Positions 1 through 7,205 of a DNA stretch of 28,184 nucleotides are shown piece by piece; position 1 is the stretch's first letter, and every line of letters starts with the position of its first letter. The DNA is from Leucobacter_A sp035514995. Lineage in GTDB: Bacteria; Actinomycetota; Actinomycetes; Actinomycetales; Microbacteriaceae. Made by a program: the position numbers and the translations under genes. The notes under the pieces were generated by a model. That model searched no databases. It worked only from the letters and a program-made list of their open reading frames with translations, and had not been told where the DNA came from. The stretch spans positions 1 to 28,184 of the forward strand of contig DATJCC010000056.1 of assembly GCA_035514995.1 (NCBI GenBank), read 5' to 3'.

Positions 1-2
1 CT

Positions 3-1544
3 CAGCTTTCTTCACTCCGCCAAAATGCGCTAAAACGTCTTATCCCGTTAGTACCGGGCGCACTTCGTGAACGTCGCATCGGAGACGTTCACGCGGGGCT
101 CGTTGATGATATTGATCAACTTCAAGATTTACCACTACGGGTCTGGCAACCATTAATAGTCTCGATTTCTACGGTCGTGCTTGGTTTGTCGCTAGTGGCT
201 TTGCTGAGCCCGCTGATCGCATTAGTCAATATGTTTTTTGTAGTCATCGCGATAACTGTTTGTGTGGTTGTTGTAAGCGCCAGAGCAAAATCTTCGCAGA
301 CAAAACTTCCCGCTCTTAGAGCGCAACTTGTTGATGCGCTCCTTGAAAGGTTTGAATCAGCGAGTGTGTTAGAAGTGTTTGGTGCAACACAATTGCAACA
401 CAAACGAATAAGAAATATTTCGCAACAGATTGTAGCGGAACAGCAGAAACAGGCCGGTACCTCTGGCATCACCGCTGCTGTTTTATCTCTGATAGCTGGT
501 GCCGCAACGTTAATAACTATGTGGTTGCACTGGCCCTTCCCCGGGCAGAGCCTAGAATTGTCAGCCCCGGTGCTTGCTGCTCTCATAATCGTTCCTCAGG
601 CGCTGTTCGAGGTGCTAAGTCAAGTCCCGCAGGCCCTTCAATCACTTCACAACGTCAAAGTGAGTGGAGCGAGGGTTAACGAGATTCTTTCTACCGCGAT
701 TCCACCTGAAATTCCAAGAGACACAGAATATGAACTAGTGACGGGTCATCTGAAGAGTGAGATTCTGACCAGTGAGCCTCGAACAAATAAAACTCCGTCA
801 AGTAGAACACCGTCAAACAGAACATCGAATAATAAAAGAGAGCCTAATAAAACAGTGACTAATAAAATAGTGACTTTTAGCGATGTTCCTCTTGTTGAAT
901 TACGAGGTGTTAGCGCTAAATACCCGGGAGCAAAAAATCCTGGCATGCCACCGGTGTCTTTCAAACTCGATAGCGGAGAAACACTTCTTATCACTGGAGA
1001 AAGCGGTGCTGGAAAAACTACACTCGCGAATGTACTCGTCAGGTTTCTTGAACCAGATGGTGAGTACTTGATTAACGGTGTTAGCGTGTCAGATTTGAGT
1101 CTGGAAGATGTGCGTAGCGTCGTTGGTCTGTGCGAACAGACACCTCATTTGTTTGATGCTGATCTGCGGCAGAACCTGAAGTTTGCGCGACCAGAAGCAA
1201 GCGATCAGGAATTATTTGAGATGCTTGACCGAGTTGGATTGTTTCAATGGGCCAAACAGCGTGCAGGCTTAGACACGCGTGTGGGAGAACATGGAGCTCT
1301 CGTTTCAGGAGGGCAAGCACAGCGAATATCTTTAGCGAGGGCGATCCTCGCAGAATTTCCTGTTGTGATTTTAGATGAACCAACCGCGGGAGTCGACCCT
1401 GATCAGGCTGACGCGATCATGACTGAACTACTTAACGCGGTTCCTGAAGACAGAGCGGTCATAGTGATCTCGCACACGCCGTTCCCGTCAGCTGTTACGT
1501 TCACTAAAACACTCGAACTTTCAAGCGTTACAGAACAAAATTAG
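3..1544 (+). CDS. cydC: CydC-like thiol ABC exporter, 5'-truncated by window edge
   Basis: The reading frame is open from the window edge; the GTG at 177 is not the true start, because in-frame codons before it already encode typical exporter transmembrane-domain sequence (RRIGDVHAGLVDDIDQLQDL). The fused ABC exporter half-transporter has transmembrane helices up to about base 660 and then a nucleotide-binding domain with Walker A GESGAGKTT (near 1000), ABC signature VSGGQAQRIS (near 1305) and Walker B VVILDEPTAG (near 1363). Family knowledge: CydDC exports cysteine and glutathione to the periplasmic side and supports cytochrome bd assembly; cydD should lie just upstream, outside the window. 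The linker between the two domains (about 771-880) is an odd low-complexity stretch rich in Thr, Asn, Lys, Arg and Ser. The stop codon overlaps the stop of convergent leuD. CydC rather than CydD is inferred from overall resemblance; a generic fused exporter is the alternative. Confidence 0.8.
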   Translation, partial: QLSSLRQNALKRLIPLVPGALRERRIGDVHAGLVDDIDQLQDLPLRVWQPLIVSISTVVLGLSLVALLSPLIALVNMFFVVIAITVCVVVVSARAKSSQTKLPALRAQLVDALLERFESASVLEVFGATQLQHKRIRNISQQIVAEQQKQAGTSGITAAVLSLIAGAATLITMWLHWPFPGQSLELSAPVLAALIIVPQALFEVLSQVPQALQSLHNVKVSGARVNEILSTAIPPEIPRDTEYELVTGHLKSEILTSEPRTNKTPSSRTPSNRTSNNKREPNKTVTNKIVTFSDVPLVELRGVSAKYPGAKNPGMPPVSFKLDSGETLLITGESGAGKTTLANVLVRFLEPDGEYLINGVSVSDLSLEDVRSVVGLCEQTPHLFDADLRQNLKFARPEASDQELFEMLDRVGLFQWAKQRAGLDTRVGEHGALVSGGQAQRISLARAILAEFPVVILDEPTAGVDPDQADAIMTELLNAVPEDRAVIVISHTPFPSAVTFTKTLELSSVTEQN

Positions 1545-2125
1545 ATACGAGCCTTCCAAGCAGGTCTTTTACTTTCAAAAGCTAAAATATCTTCTTCATA
1601 CTTCAGGGTAACTCCAATTTCATCGAGCCCCTCAAGTAACTTGTATCTAGTAAAAGAGTCAATTGAGAAATTGAAAACTTTATCCCCACAAGTGACAGTT
1701 GTTGATTCTAGATCAACCGTTAATTTAAGGCCAGGGTTTGCCTCAATGAGGGCAAAAATCTTTTCCACTTCATCGGGAGTCAATACAGCAAGAAGCATTC
1801 CTTGCTTGCCAGAGTTCCCTCGAAAAATATCGGCAAAGCTGGAACCTATAATTACTTTGATGCCATAGTCACGCAATGCCCATACTGCGTGTTCGCGTGA
1901 AGATCCTGTTCCAAAATTTGCTCCCACAACCAATATGGAGGTGTCTTTATAAACGGGCTGATTTAGTACAAAGTCATCATCTTTTCGCCATTCAGCAAAA
2001 AGCGCATCCTCATAGCCTGTTTTAGTTATTCGTTTTAAGAATTGTGCGGCACAAATCTGATCAGTATCAATATTTGTGCGTCGCAGTGGAGCCGCAACAC
2101 CGGTGTGTGTTTTAAACGGATTCAT
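1541..2125 (-). CDS. leuD: 3-isopropylmalate dehydratase small subunit LeuD
   Basis: The 194-residue protein has the usual LeuD length and carries the swivel-domain motifs of the aconitase superfamily: the N-terminal AAPLRRTNIDTDQI segment and the FGTGSSREHAVWAL loop that contributes to substrate recognition. With LeuC it dehydrates and rehydrates 2-isopropylmalate and 3-isopropylmalate in leucine synthesis; the same enzyme type also interconverts (R)-citramalate, citraconate and methylmalate. Its ATG overlaps the leuC stop by one base, so the two are translationally coupled. It is the last gene of an operon otherwise composed of CoA-transferase, lyase, amidase and regulator genes, which makes a catabolic citraconate role worth considering next to leucine synthesis. 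Its 3' end overlaps the convergent cydC stop. Confidence 0.93.
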   Translation of the reverse strand: MNPFKTHTGVAAPLRRTNIDTDQICAAQFLKRITKTGYEDALFAEWRKDDDFVLNQPVYKDTSILVVGANFGTGSSREHAVWALRDYGIKVIIGSSFADIFRGNSGKQGMLLAVLTPDEVEKIFALIEANPGLKLTVDLESTTVTCGDKVFNFSIDSFTRYKLLEGLDEIGVTLKYEEDILAFESKRPAWKARI

Positions 2126-3564
2126 TAGTTCCTCTCCCGAATATCACTTGGGCTGCTTAGCACACCCAACACTGCGGTCGCAGCGGCTACCTCTGGAGAA
2201 ACTAAATGAGTTCGCCCTCCTGCTCCCTGTCTTCCTTCAAAGTTACGGTTTGAAGTAGAAGCGCACCGCTCACCAGGGCTGAGTCGGTCCGGATTCATCC
2301 CAAGGCACATCGAACAACCAGCAAATCTCCACTCAGCTCCAAAACTTTCAAAAATTTTGTCTAAACCTTCTGCTTCTGCTTCCTGACGCACACGAGCCGA
2401 ACCAGGAACCACAAGCATACGAACACCCGACGCGATTTTCTTGCCCTCTACGATCTCAGCAGCAGCGCGAAGGTCTTCTAAACGAGAATTCGTGCAAGAA
2501 CCTATAAAAACTGTGTCTATAGCAATTTCTTTCATAGGGGTGCCAGCGGTCAAGTCCATATATTCGAGAGCCAATTGCGCATCATCGATATCTGCTTGGT
2601 TTTCAAAAGAATTAGGATCTGGAACACTTCCAGTTAGCGGTACTCCTTGTGAAGGGTTAGTTCCCCACGTCACAAATGGGGCAATGTTTTCAGCAGAAAT
2701 AACTACTTCCCGGTCAAAAGACGCCCCCTCATCAGTTTTCAGAGTGCGCCAATATTTGACTGCTTCTTCCCAATCTTGACCTGTGGGAGCGAAGCGGCGA
2801 CCCTTCAAAAATTCAAAGGTAATATCGTCTGGCGCTATCATTCCTGCGCGTGCACCAGCTTCAATAGACATATTGCAAATAGTCATTCTGGCTTCCATAG
2901 AGAGCTGTTTTATAGCGTCTCCGCGATACTCAATAACGTACCCTTGACCGCCACTGGTGCCGATCGTAGCAATAATGTTCAATATGATGTCTTTAGCAGT
3001 GACTTCTGGGCGTAACTCACCTTCAATGGTGATTGACATTGTCTTAAAGCGTTGCAACATCAATGTTTGTGTTGCAAGCACGTGTTCCACTTCACTAGTT
3101 CCGATACCAAACGCGAGTGCGCCAAAAGCTCCGTGAGTTGCTGTGTGTGAATCCCCACAAACGATTGTCGCACCAGGCTGAGTAATACCAAGTTCGGGAC
3201 CGATCACATGAACAATACCCTGATTTTCATTCCCTAGAGGATAAAGTTTAACGTCGAAATCTTTGCAGTTTTTTCGCAACGTGTCTACTTGAATTCTACT
3301 CAAAGTATCTTTAATAGGCTTATCGATATTGATCGTAGGAGTGTTGTGGTCTTCCGTTGCTACAGTTAAGTCAGTGCGCCGTAAAGGTCTTTGCGCGATA
3401 CGTAGACCCTCAAACGCCTGGGGACTAGTCACTTCATGTAATAGGTGGGTATCGATGTAAAGCAGATCTGGTTCACCTTCGTTGCCCCTACGAACTAGGT
3501 GGTCTTCCCAAACTTTTTCTATCAGAGTTCTTGGTTGAAGAACCGTTTGTGTATCATCACTCAT
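2125..3564 (-). CDS. leuC: 3-isopropylmalate dehydratase large subunit LeuC
   Basis: The 479-residue protein is a full-length LeuC. It shows the aconitase-family motifs VCGDSHTATHGAFGALAFGIG and, for the [4Fe-4S] cluster, IGSCTNSR followed by GCSMCLGMNPD (the three cluster cysteines). It acts in the cytoplasm with LeuD. It looks like a canonical leucine-type enzyme rather than a divergent aconitase paralogue, but its position is unusual: the ATG overlaps the stop of a GntR-type regulator by four bases (ATGA), and the same transcript carries an HMG-CoA-lyase-family enzyme and a CoA-transferase. LeuCD enzymes hydrate citraconate to (R)-citramalate, so the subunit may feed that CoA-dependent cleavage. 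Whether another leuCD pair exists in the genome cannot be seen here. Confidence 0.93.
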   Translation of the reverse strand: MSDDTQTVLQPRTLIEKVWEDHLVRRGNEGEPDLLYIDTHLLHEVTSPQAFEGLRIAQRPLRRTDLTVATEDHNTPTINIDKPIKDTLSRIQVDTLRKNCKDFDVKLYPLGNENQGIVHVIGPELGITQPGATIVCGDSHTATHGAFGALAFGIGTSEVEHVLATQTLMLQRFKTMSITIEGELRPEVTAKDIILNIIATIGTSGGQGYVIEYRGDAIKQLSMEARMTICNMSIEAGARAGMIAPDDITFEFLKGRRFAPTGQDWEEAVKYWRTLKTDEGASFDREVVISAENIAPFVTWGTNPSQGVPLTGSVPDPNSFENQADIDDAQLALEYMDLTAGTPMKEIAIDTVFIGSCTNSRLEDLRAAAEIVEGKKIASGVRMLVVPGSARVRQEAEAEGLDKIFESFGAEWRFAGCSMCLGMNPDRLSPGERCASTSNRNFEGRQGAGGRTHLVSPEVAAATAVLGVLSSPSDIRERN

Positions 3565-4178
3565 CGTATTTCCTGTCCCGCTTCAATGTGTGCCCGCATC
3601 GTTGATTCAGCCCAATTGCTGTTTCCAGCTTTAATTGCATCGACTAATTCTTGGTGGTGGTTTAAGGAACGCATTAACTGGTCTTCGCTGTATTGAGCAA
3701 AAGTTCTACGCACAAGGGTTCTGTGCCGTACAAGTGCCATAGCTTCATGAAGTACCCGTGACTGTGTGGCTTTAACAATCTCTTCGTGAAATTTATTATT
3801 TGCATCAGTAAGCACGTCAAGATTTCCGGTCGAGAAGTTGTTTTTCATTTCATCATTGAACTGAATCAGCCGCTCAATATTTTCAGGAGTTGCCCTCTTC
3901 GCGGCAAGGCTGGCAGCAAAAGGCTCTAGCATGAGCCGAAGTGTCCAAATGTCTTTAACGTCTTCCTCAGTGAAGTCAGTTACACGCGCTCCCCTATTTG
4001 GAATAATCTCAACTACTCCCTCAGACGCTAACCTCCGGAGGGCTTCTCTAACGGGAGTCCTAGAGACTTTAAGTTCTGTCGCAATAGCCGCTTCACGTAA
4101 TGGCTGTGCTGGTATATACCGTTTATTTTGAATTAATTTATAAATTTCAGCATAGACTCTTTCGCTCTCAGTCTTCAT
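3561..4178 (-). CDS. GntR-family (FadR/FCD type) transcription regulator
   Basis: The 205-residue protein has an N-terminal winged helix-turn-helix (about residues 5-70, with LKVSRTPVREALRRL as the recognition region and IIPNRGARV as the wing) and a C-terminal all-helical FCD ligand domain (about 75-205) with His and Asp/Asn residues at typical metal-ligand positions (DANNKFHE, NHHQELV). Regulators of this subfamily usually bind organic acids and repress nearby catabolic genes. It is embedded in the operon, overlapping both the upstream lyase gene and downstream leuC by four bases (ATGA), so its level should follow the operon it may control. FadR-type operators have GT...AC arms; matching TTGTATACAA sites lie at 14650 and 14836, beside the cupin/Dabb and FAD-oxidase genes. 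The ligand is unknown. Confidence 0.93.
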   Translation of the reverse strand: MKTESERVYAEIYKLIQNKRYIPAQPLREAAIATELKVSRTPVREALRRLASEGVVEIIPNRGARVTDFTEEDVKDIWTLRLMLEPFAASLAAKRATPENIERLIQFNDEMKNNFSTGNLDVLTDANNKFHEEIVKATQSRVLHEAMALVRHRTLVRRTFAQYSEDQLMRSLNHHQELVDAIKAGNSNWAESTMRAHIEAGQEIR

Positions 4179-5203
4179 TTAGCTTCCTCAGTGGTTGTAT
4201 CTTCGATGATATTTTCCCCAATTAAATCTTCACGCAATCCGCCACTCATAACGGAAGAAAGAGGTTTCCATCCAGTGATTTGTTGGACTCTTTCAACAAC
4301 TTCAAGATACCGCACTAAATCAATTCCCGTTTTAACCCCCATTAAGTCTGTTAGATGAACCAGGTCTTCAAAAGGGGCATTTCCTAACACCTCAGGAGGA
4401 CCAGGTGCCCATAAATCTCCACCAAGACCGCCAAAAGCGCCTTCAAGCCAGTGCGCTCCAGCCTGCATAGCGGTAATTGCCGAGGCTAAAGCCATTCCGT
4501 TTCGTGAGTGTAGGTGAATTCCAACCTCGATCTGCGGGTGTCTTTCACGTATTTCCCTGACCCCATCAAATACTTGTTTAGGATCTTCCATACCGGTGGT
4601 ACAAGCCAAATATATACCGTCTGCACCAGCTTCAACTGCCGCGTCAACACACATTAAACGTGTTTCTTGCGGAGTTATTCCACTCCCCCAAGCAAAAAAC
4701 GCGTTTGCAACCCCAACAACAAACTGACTACCAGAACTTTTGACAAGTTCCCCAATTTTAGGGAGACCAGCAAGCACTTCTGCAACAGTTGCATTTTGAT
4801 TTTTTTTGGTTATCGCCTCATCTGTTGATGCTAAGGCAACAGTCACATCAAGACCGCAATCCGCTGCCCTTTCTGCACCGCGCACGTTTGGAACCAGACC
4901 GCGATATTTAACCCCAGATACTCTTGGAACCTGCGCCATGACATCTAAAGCGTCGGCAAACTGCGGCAAAACTTTTGGGTGAGCAAACGAGACAACTTCA
5001 ATTTCCTTTACACCGCACTCTATTAATTGTTCTACAAGCTCCACTTTTTGAGTAGTGCTGACAGGAGTTTGAACAGTTTGCAAGCCATCGCGCAAGCCAA
5101 CTTCAACCAATCTTATGGTTTCAGGCAAAAAGAGTTTGGAACCACGAAAGTTTTCTTCTGCGGAGGCGAGGATACTAATTTCTTTCACCTCCGAGAGAAT
5201 CAT
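4175..5203 (-). CDS. HMG-CoA lyase-family enzyme, possible citramalyl-CoA lyase
   Basis: A 342-residue TIM-barrel protein of the DRE/HMGL family. The catalytic motif EVGLRDGLQ (residues 34-42), the substrate-loop EVVSF (about 69-73) and the metal-binding GIHLHSRNG (H230, H232) are intact, and N275 is kept. In HMG-CoA lyases the loop reads GLGGCPYA with a catalytic Cys; here it is GLGGDLWAPG, so Asp263 replaces that Cys. The family cleaves 3-hydroxyacyl-CoAs to acetyl-CoA plus a keto acid; (R)-citramalyl-CoA lyase is a known member. Beside a CoA-transferase and leuCD, citramalyl-CoA cleavage to acetyl-CoA and pyruvate is my inference; HMG-CoA lyase is the alternative. The ATG lies 29 bases inside the preceding amidase gene, while the best ribosome-binding sequence (GGAGGTGA) falls just downstream of it, so the start is uncertain by a few codons. 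Confidence 0.85.
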   Translation of the reverse strand: MILSEVKEISILASAEENFRGSKLFLPETIRLVEVGLRDGLQTVQTPVSTTQKVELVEQLIECGVKEIEVVSFAHPKVLPQFADALDVMAQVPRVSGVKYRGLVPNVRGAERAADCGLDVTVALASTDEAITKKNQNATVAEVLAGLPKIGELVKSSGSQFVVGVANAFFAWGSGITPQETRLMCVDAAVEAGADGIYLACTTGMEDPKQVFDGVREIRERHPQIEVGIHLHSRNGMALASAITAMQAGAHWLEGAFGGLGGDLWAPGPPEVLGNAPFEDLVHLTDLMGVKTGIDLVRYLEVVERVQQITGWKPLSSVMSGGLREDLIGENIIEDTTTEEAK

Positions 5204-5828
5204 TGTCTTCTAAAAAAGTTTTTAAATATTTCAGAGTATCAATTTCAGAAATGACTTCACCATACTTTGCTTGGATATCAAAAAGGTTACTGTCATGCTG
5301 TTTAACTCCACGATCTCCCACTGCGTCTCGTACAACGACGGGAATGAAACCGTGCTGCACTGCGTCAACTGCTGTCGCGCGCACACAACCGCTTGTGGAT
5401 ACCCCGGTGATAATTAGAGTGTCGACTCCCTGCGAAGCAAGTGTTGACGATAAAGAGGTGCCGAAAAAAGCACTCGCGTATTGCTTTGAAATTACCGGTT
5501 CCCCAGCTTGGGGCTTCACCTCAGCCATAATTTCTCCCGTCCATGATGACTCGACAAACGCTTCAAGCTGTGGAACTTTTTTAAAAAAGTAACCACCGTC
5601 GACGCCTCCCTCAGCATAAGAAACTCGTGTGTGTATGACGGGTATCGTTGCTTCACGTGCAACTGTTAGAAGTCTCTGTGTAGATTTCAAAGCAAGATCT
5701 GAACCAACATAAAATGGCGCCCCAGGCTCAAAATAAGCCCTTACCAGATCTATCAAAACAAGAGCTGGTTTCGAGCCGAGAGCAAGGCTACCGTCAAAAG
5801 GAATAGGTCCGGAATTAGATTTTGACAT
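5175..5828 (-). CDS. Isochorismatase-fold amidohydrolase (maleamate / N-carbamoylsarcosine amidase-like)
   Basis: The 217-residue protein has the cysteine-hydrolase triad of this superfamily: Asp27 in VLIDLVRAYF, Lys115 in ISKQYASAFFGT and Cys148 in GVSTSGCVRATA, the last with the VST cis-peptide region. Members hydrolyse amide bonds in small molecules such as nicotinamide, N-carbamoylsarcosine and maleamate (NicF). The LVRAYF and FFKKVPQLEAF segments resemble N-carbamoylsarcosine and maleamate amidases more than true isochorismatases. It lies two bases downstream of the CoA-transferase stop and overlaps the lyase gene, so all three are co-translated. In this context an amide of a short dicarboxylic acid, releasing ammonia and the acid for LeuCD or the CoA-transferase, is a plausible substrate; this is inference. 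Confidence 0.85.
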   Translation of the reverse strand: MSKSNSGPIPFDGSLALGSKPALVLIDLVRAYFEPGAPFYVGSDLALKSTQRLLTVAREATIPVIHTRVSYAEGGVDGGYFFKKVPQLEAFVESSWTGEIMAEVKPQAGEPVISKQYASAFFGTSLSSTLASQGVDTLIITGVSTSGCVRATAVDAVQHGFIPVVVRDAVGDRGVKQHDSNLFDIQAKYGEVISEIDTLKYLKTFLEDNDSLGGERN

Positions 5829-5830
5829 CT

Positions 5831-7063
5831 TCAGCTTTCTTGTGCACCAGAGTTTGGATACTTCGATAATTCTGTCTCAGTGATACCCAGTTCTTCGAGT
5901 ACTTCAGCTGTGTGATGACCTAGTGGAGCCCCCGGCCAACGAATCTGACCTGTCGATCTGCTAAGTCGTGGAAAAACGTTCTGCATAGACATCTCCCCAA
6001 ACACCGGATGCGGCACTTTCGTCACAGTTTCTCTTGCAATGAAATGTTCGTCTTTGAGCATGTCCTCAACCTGATAGATTTTGCCGACAGGAACTCCGCT
6101 TTCATGCAATAACTTTTCAAGATCAGACGCGTTAACTGTACGGGTATAGTCAGCTATTATTTCGTCTAACTCTTTCTGATTACGCCCACGAGCAATGTGC
6201 GTTACAAAGCGTTCATCAGTGGCAAGTTCGGGCGCACCCATTGCCTCACAAAGACGAGCAAAAACAGTATCTTGATTAGCCGCAACTAAGATCCATTTGT
6301 CGTCTAATGTTGGATACACATTACTGGGAGCAATATTTGGAAGGACTGCCCCTGTACGCTCTCTTTGATACCCAGCGATTTCCCATTCCGGAACTACAGA
6401 TTCCATAACTGCAAGAACCGATTCGTAAATAGCTGAATCTACTACCTGACCTGTGCCACTTGTTTTTCGTTCATGTAGAGCTGAAAGCGCTCCAATTGTC
6501 GCAAAAAGTGCGGCCAGAGTATCTCCGATTGAAATCCCAACTCTTGACGGTGGAGTGCTTGGATCGCCAACAATGTATCGTAGACCGCCCATGGCTTCCC
6601 CGATAGCGCCGTACCCGGCTCTGCTTGAATATGGGCCAGTCTGCCCGAAACCTGACACACGAACCATGATCAAGCCCGGGTTAAGCTCTTTTAGAGTTTC
6701 ATAATCCAGTCCCCACTTTTCCATAGTTCCTGGTCGAAAGTTCTCGATGAGAATGTCTGCGGTAGAGATGATCTTCTTCGCAAGCTCTTGGCCGTCCTTC
6801 TCACGAAGATTCAGCGTAACCGAACGCTTGTTTCTGCCTACGATTGCCCACCAAAGCGATTCTCCTTTTGGCAGTTCTCTACCCCACTGCCGAAGTGGAT
6901 CCCCTCTACTTGGGTCTTCGATTTTGATGACATCTGCGCCTAGGTCGCCGAGTAGCTGACCGCCGAAAGGGCCTGCGAGTAGCTGACCGAGCTCTACAAC
7001 ACGCACCCCGGCTAAGGGGCCTGTCGAGCCTTCAACGGCTGCGCTGGATACTTGTTCTGACAT
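5831..7063 (-). CDS. Type III (CaiB/BaiF) acyl-CoA transferase
   Basis: A 410-residue family III CoA-transferase. The N-terminal GVRVVELGQLLAGPFGGQLLGDLGADVIKIE segment (residues 19-49), FRPGTMEKWGLD and SGFGQTGPY are classical, and the active-site Asp that forms the acyl anhydride is Asp181 in SIGDTLAALFA. These enzymes move CoA between carboxylic acids without ATP; relatives include succinyl-CoA:(R)-citramalate and succinate:hydroxymethylglutarate CoA-transferases. Placed directly before an amidase and an HMG-CoA-lyase-family gene, it most likely activates the acid that the lyase cleaves. A ribosome-binding AAGG lies a few bases before the ATG. A 142-base gap with a hairpin separates it from the SDR gene, so it may head its own transcript. 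Exact substrates cannot be told from sequence. Confidence 0.9.
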   Translation of the reverse strand: MSEQVSSAAVEGSTGPLAGVRVVELGQLLAGPFGGQLLGDLGADVIKIEDPSRGDPLRQWGRELPKGESLWWAIVGRNKRSVTLNLREKDGQELAKKIISTADILIENFRPGTMEKWGLDYETLKELNPGLIMVRVSGFGQTGPYSSRAGYGAIGEAMGGLRYIVGDPSTPPSRVGISIGDTLAALFATIGALSALHERKTSGTGQVVDSAIYESVLAVMESVVPEWEIAGYQRERTGAVLPNIAPSNVYPTLDDKWILVAANQDTVFARLCEAMGAPELATDERFVTHIARGRNQKELDEIIADYTRTVNASDLEKLLHESGVPVGKIYQVEDMLKDEHFIARETVTKVPHPVFGEMSMQNVFPRLSRSTGQIRWPGAPLGHHTAEVLEELGITETELSKYPNSGAQES

Positions 7064-7205
7064 GATAAACCTTAATAAGTAATGTAGTTATGGAGAAACT
7101 GAACTCATGATGAAAACTGTTTGGAGCTTCTTTTAAAGCTATTTCGTGCAAGAAGGTGCGGTGCAGTAAATTTTTCTACACCGCACCTTCTTTATGTATC
7201 AATGA
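7064..7205 (-). promoter_or_regulatory. Gap between SDR and CoA-transferase, probable leader of the lyase operon
   Basis: This 142-base stretch holds the hairpin at 7150-7192 and then about 86 AT-rich bases before the CoA-transferase ATG. It is the only sizeable gap in the minus-strand set apart from the 46 bases between SDR and GlcG genes, so a promoter here is likely. I could not pick a convincing -35/-10 pair. Confidence 0.35.
7150..7192 (-). terminator. Hairpin between SDR and CoA-transferase genes
   Basis: A perfect 14-bp stem (7150-7163 with 7179-7192, core AAGGTGCGGTG) closes a 15-base loop, starting 13 bases past the SDR stop on the minus strand. There is no good U-run after the stem in either direction, so it may be a partial terminator, an attenuator or an mRNA-end stabiliser that sets different levels for the GlcG/SDR and CoA-transferase segments. 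Confidence 0.6.

Noticed and set aside
122..586. 154-codon open frame antisense to cydC
   Set aside because: The opposite strand encodes conserved ABC exporter sequence; this frame is Cys- and Thr-rich with no family resemblance, typical of an antisense shadow.
2441..3015. Plus-strand open frames inside leuC
   Set aside because: Shadows of a conserved gene with no independent coding evidence.
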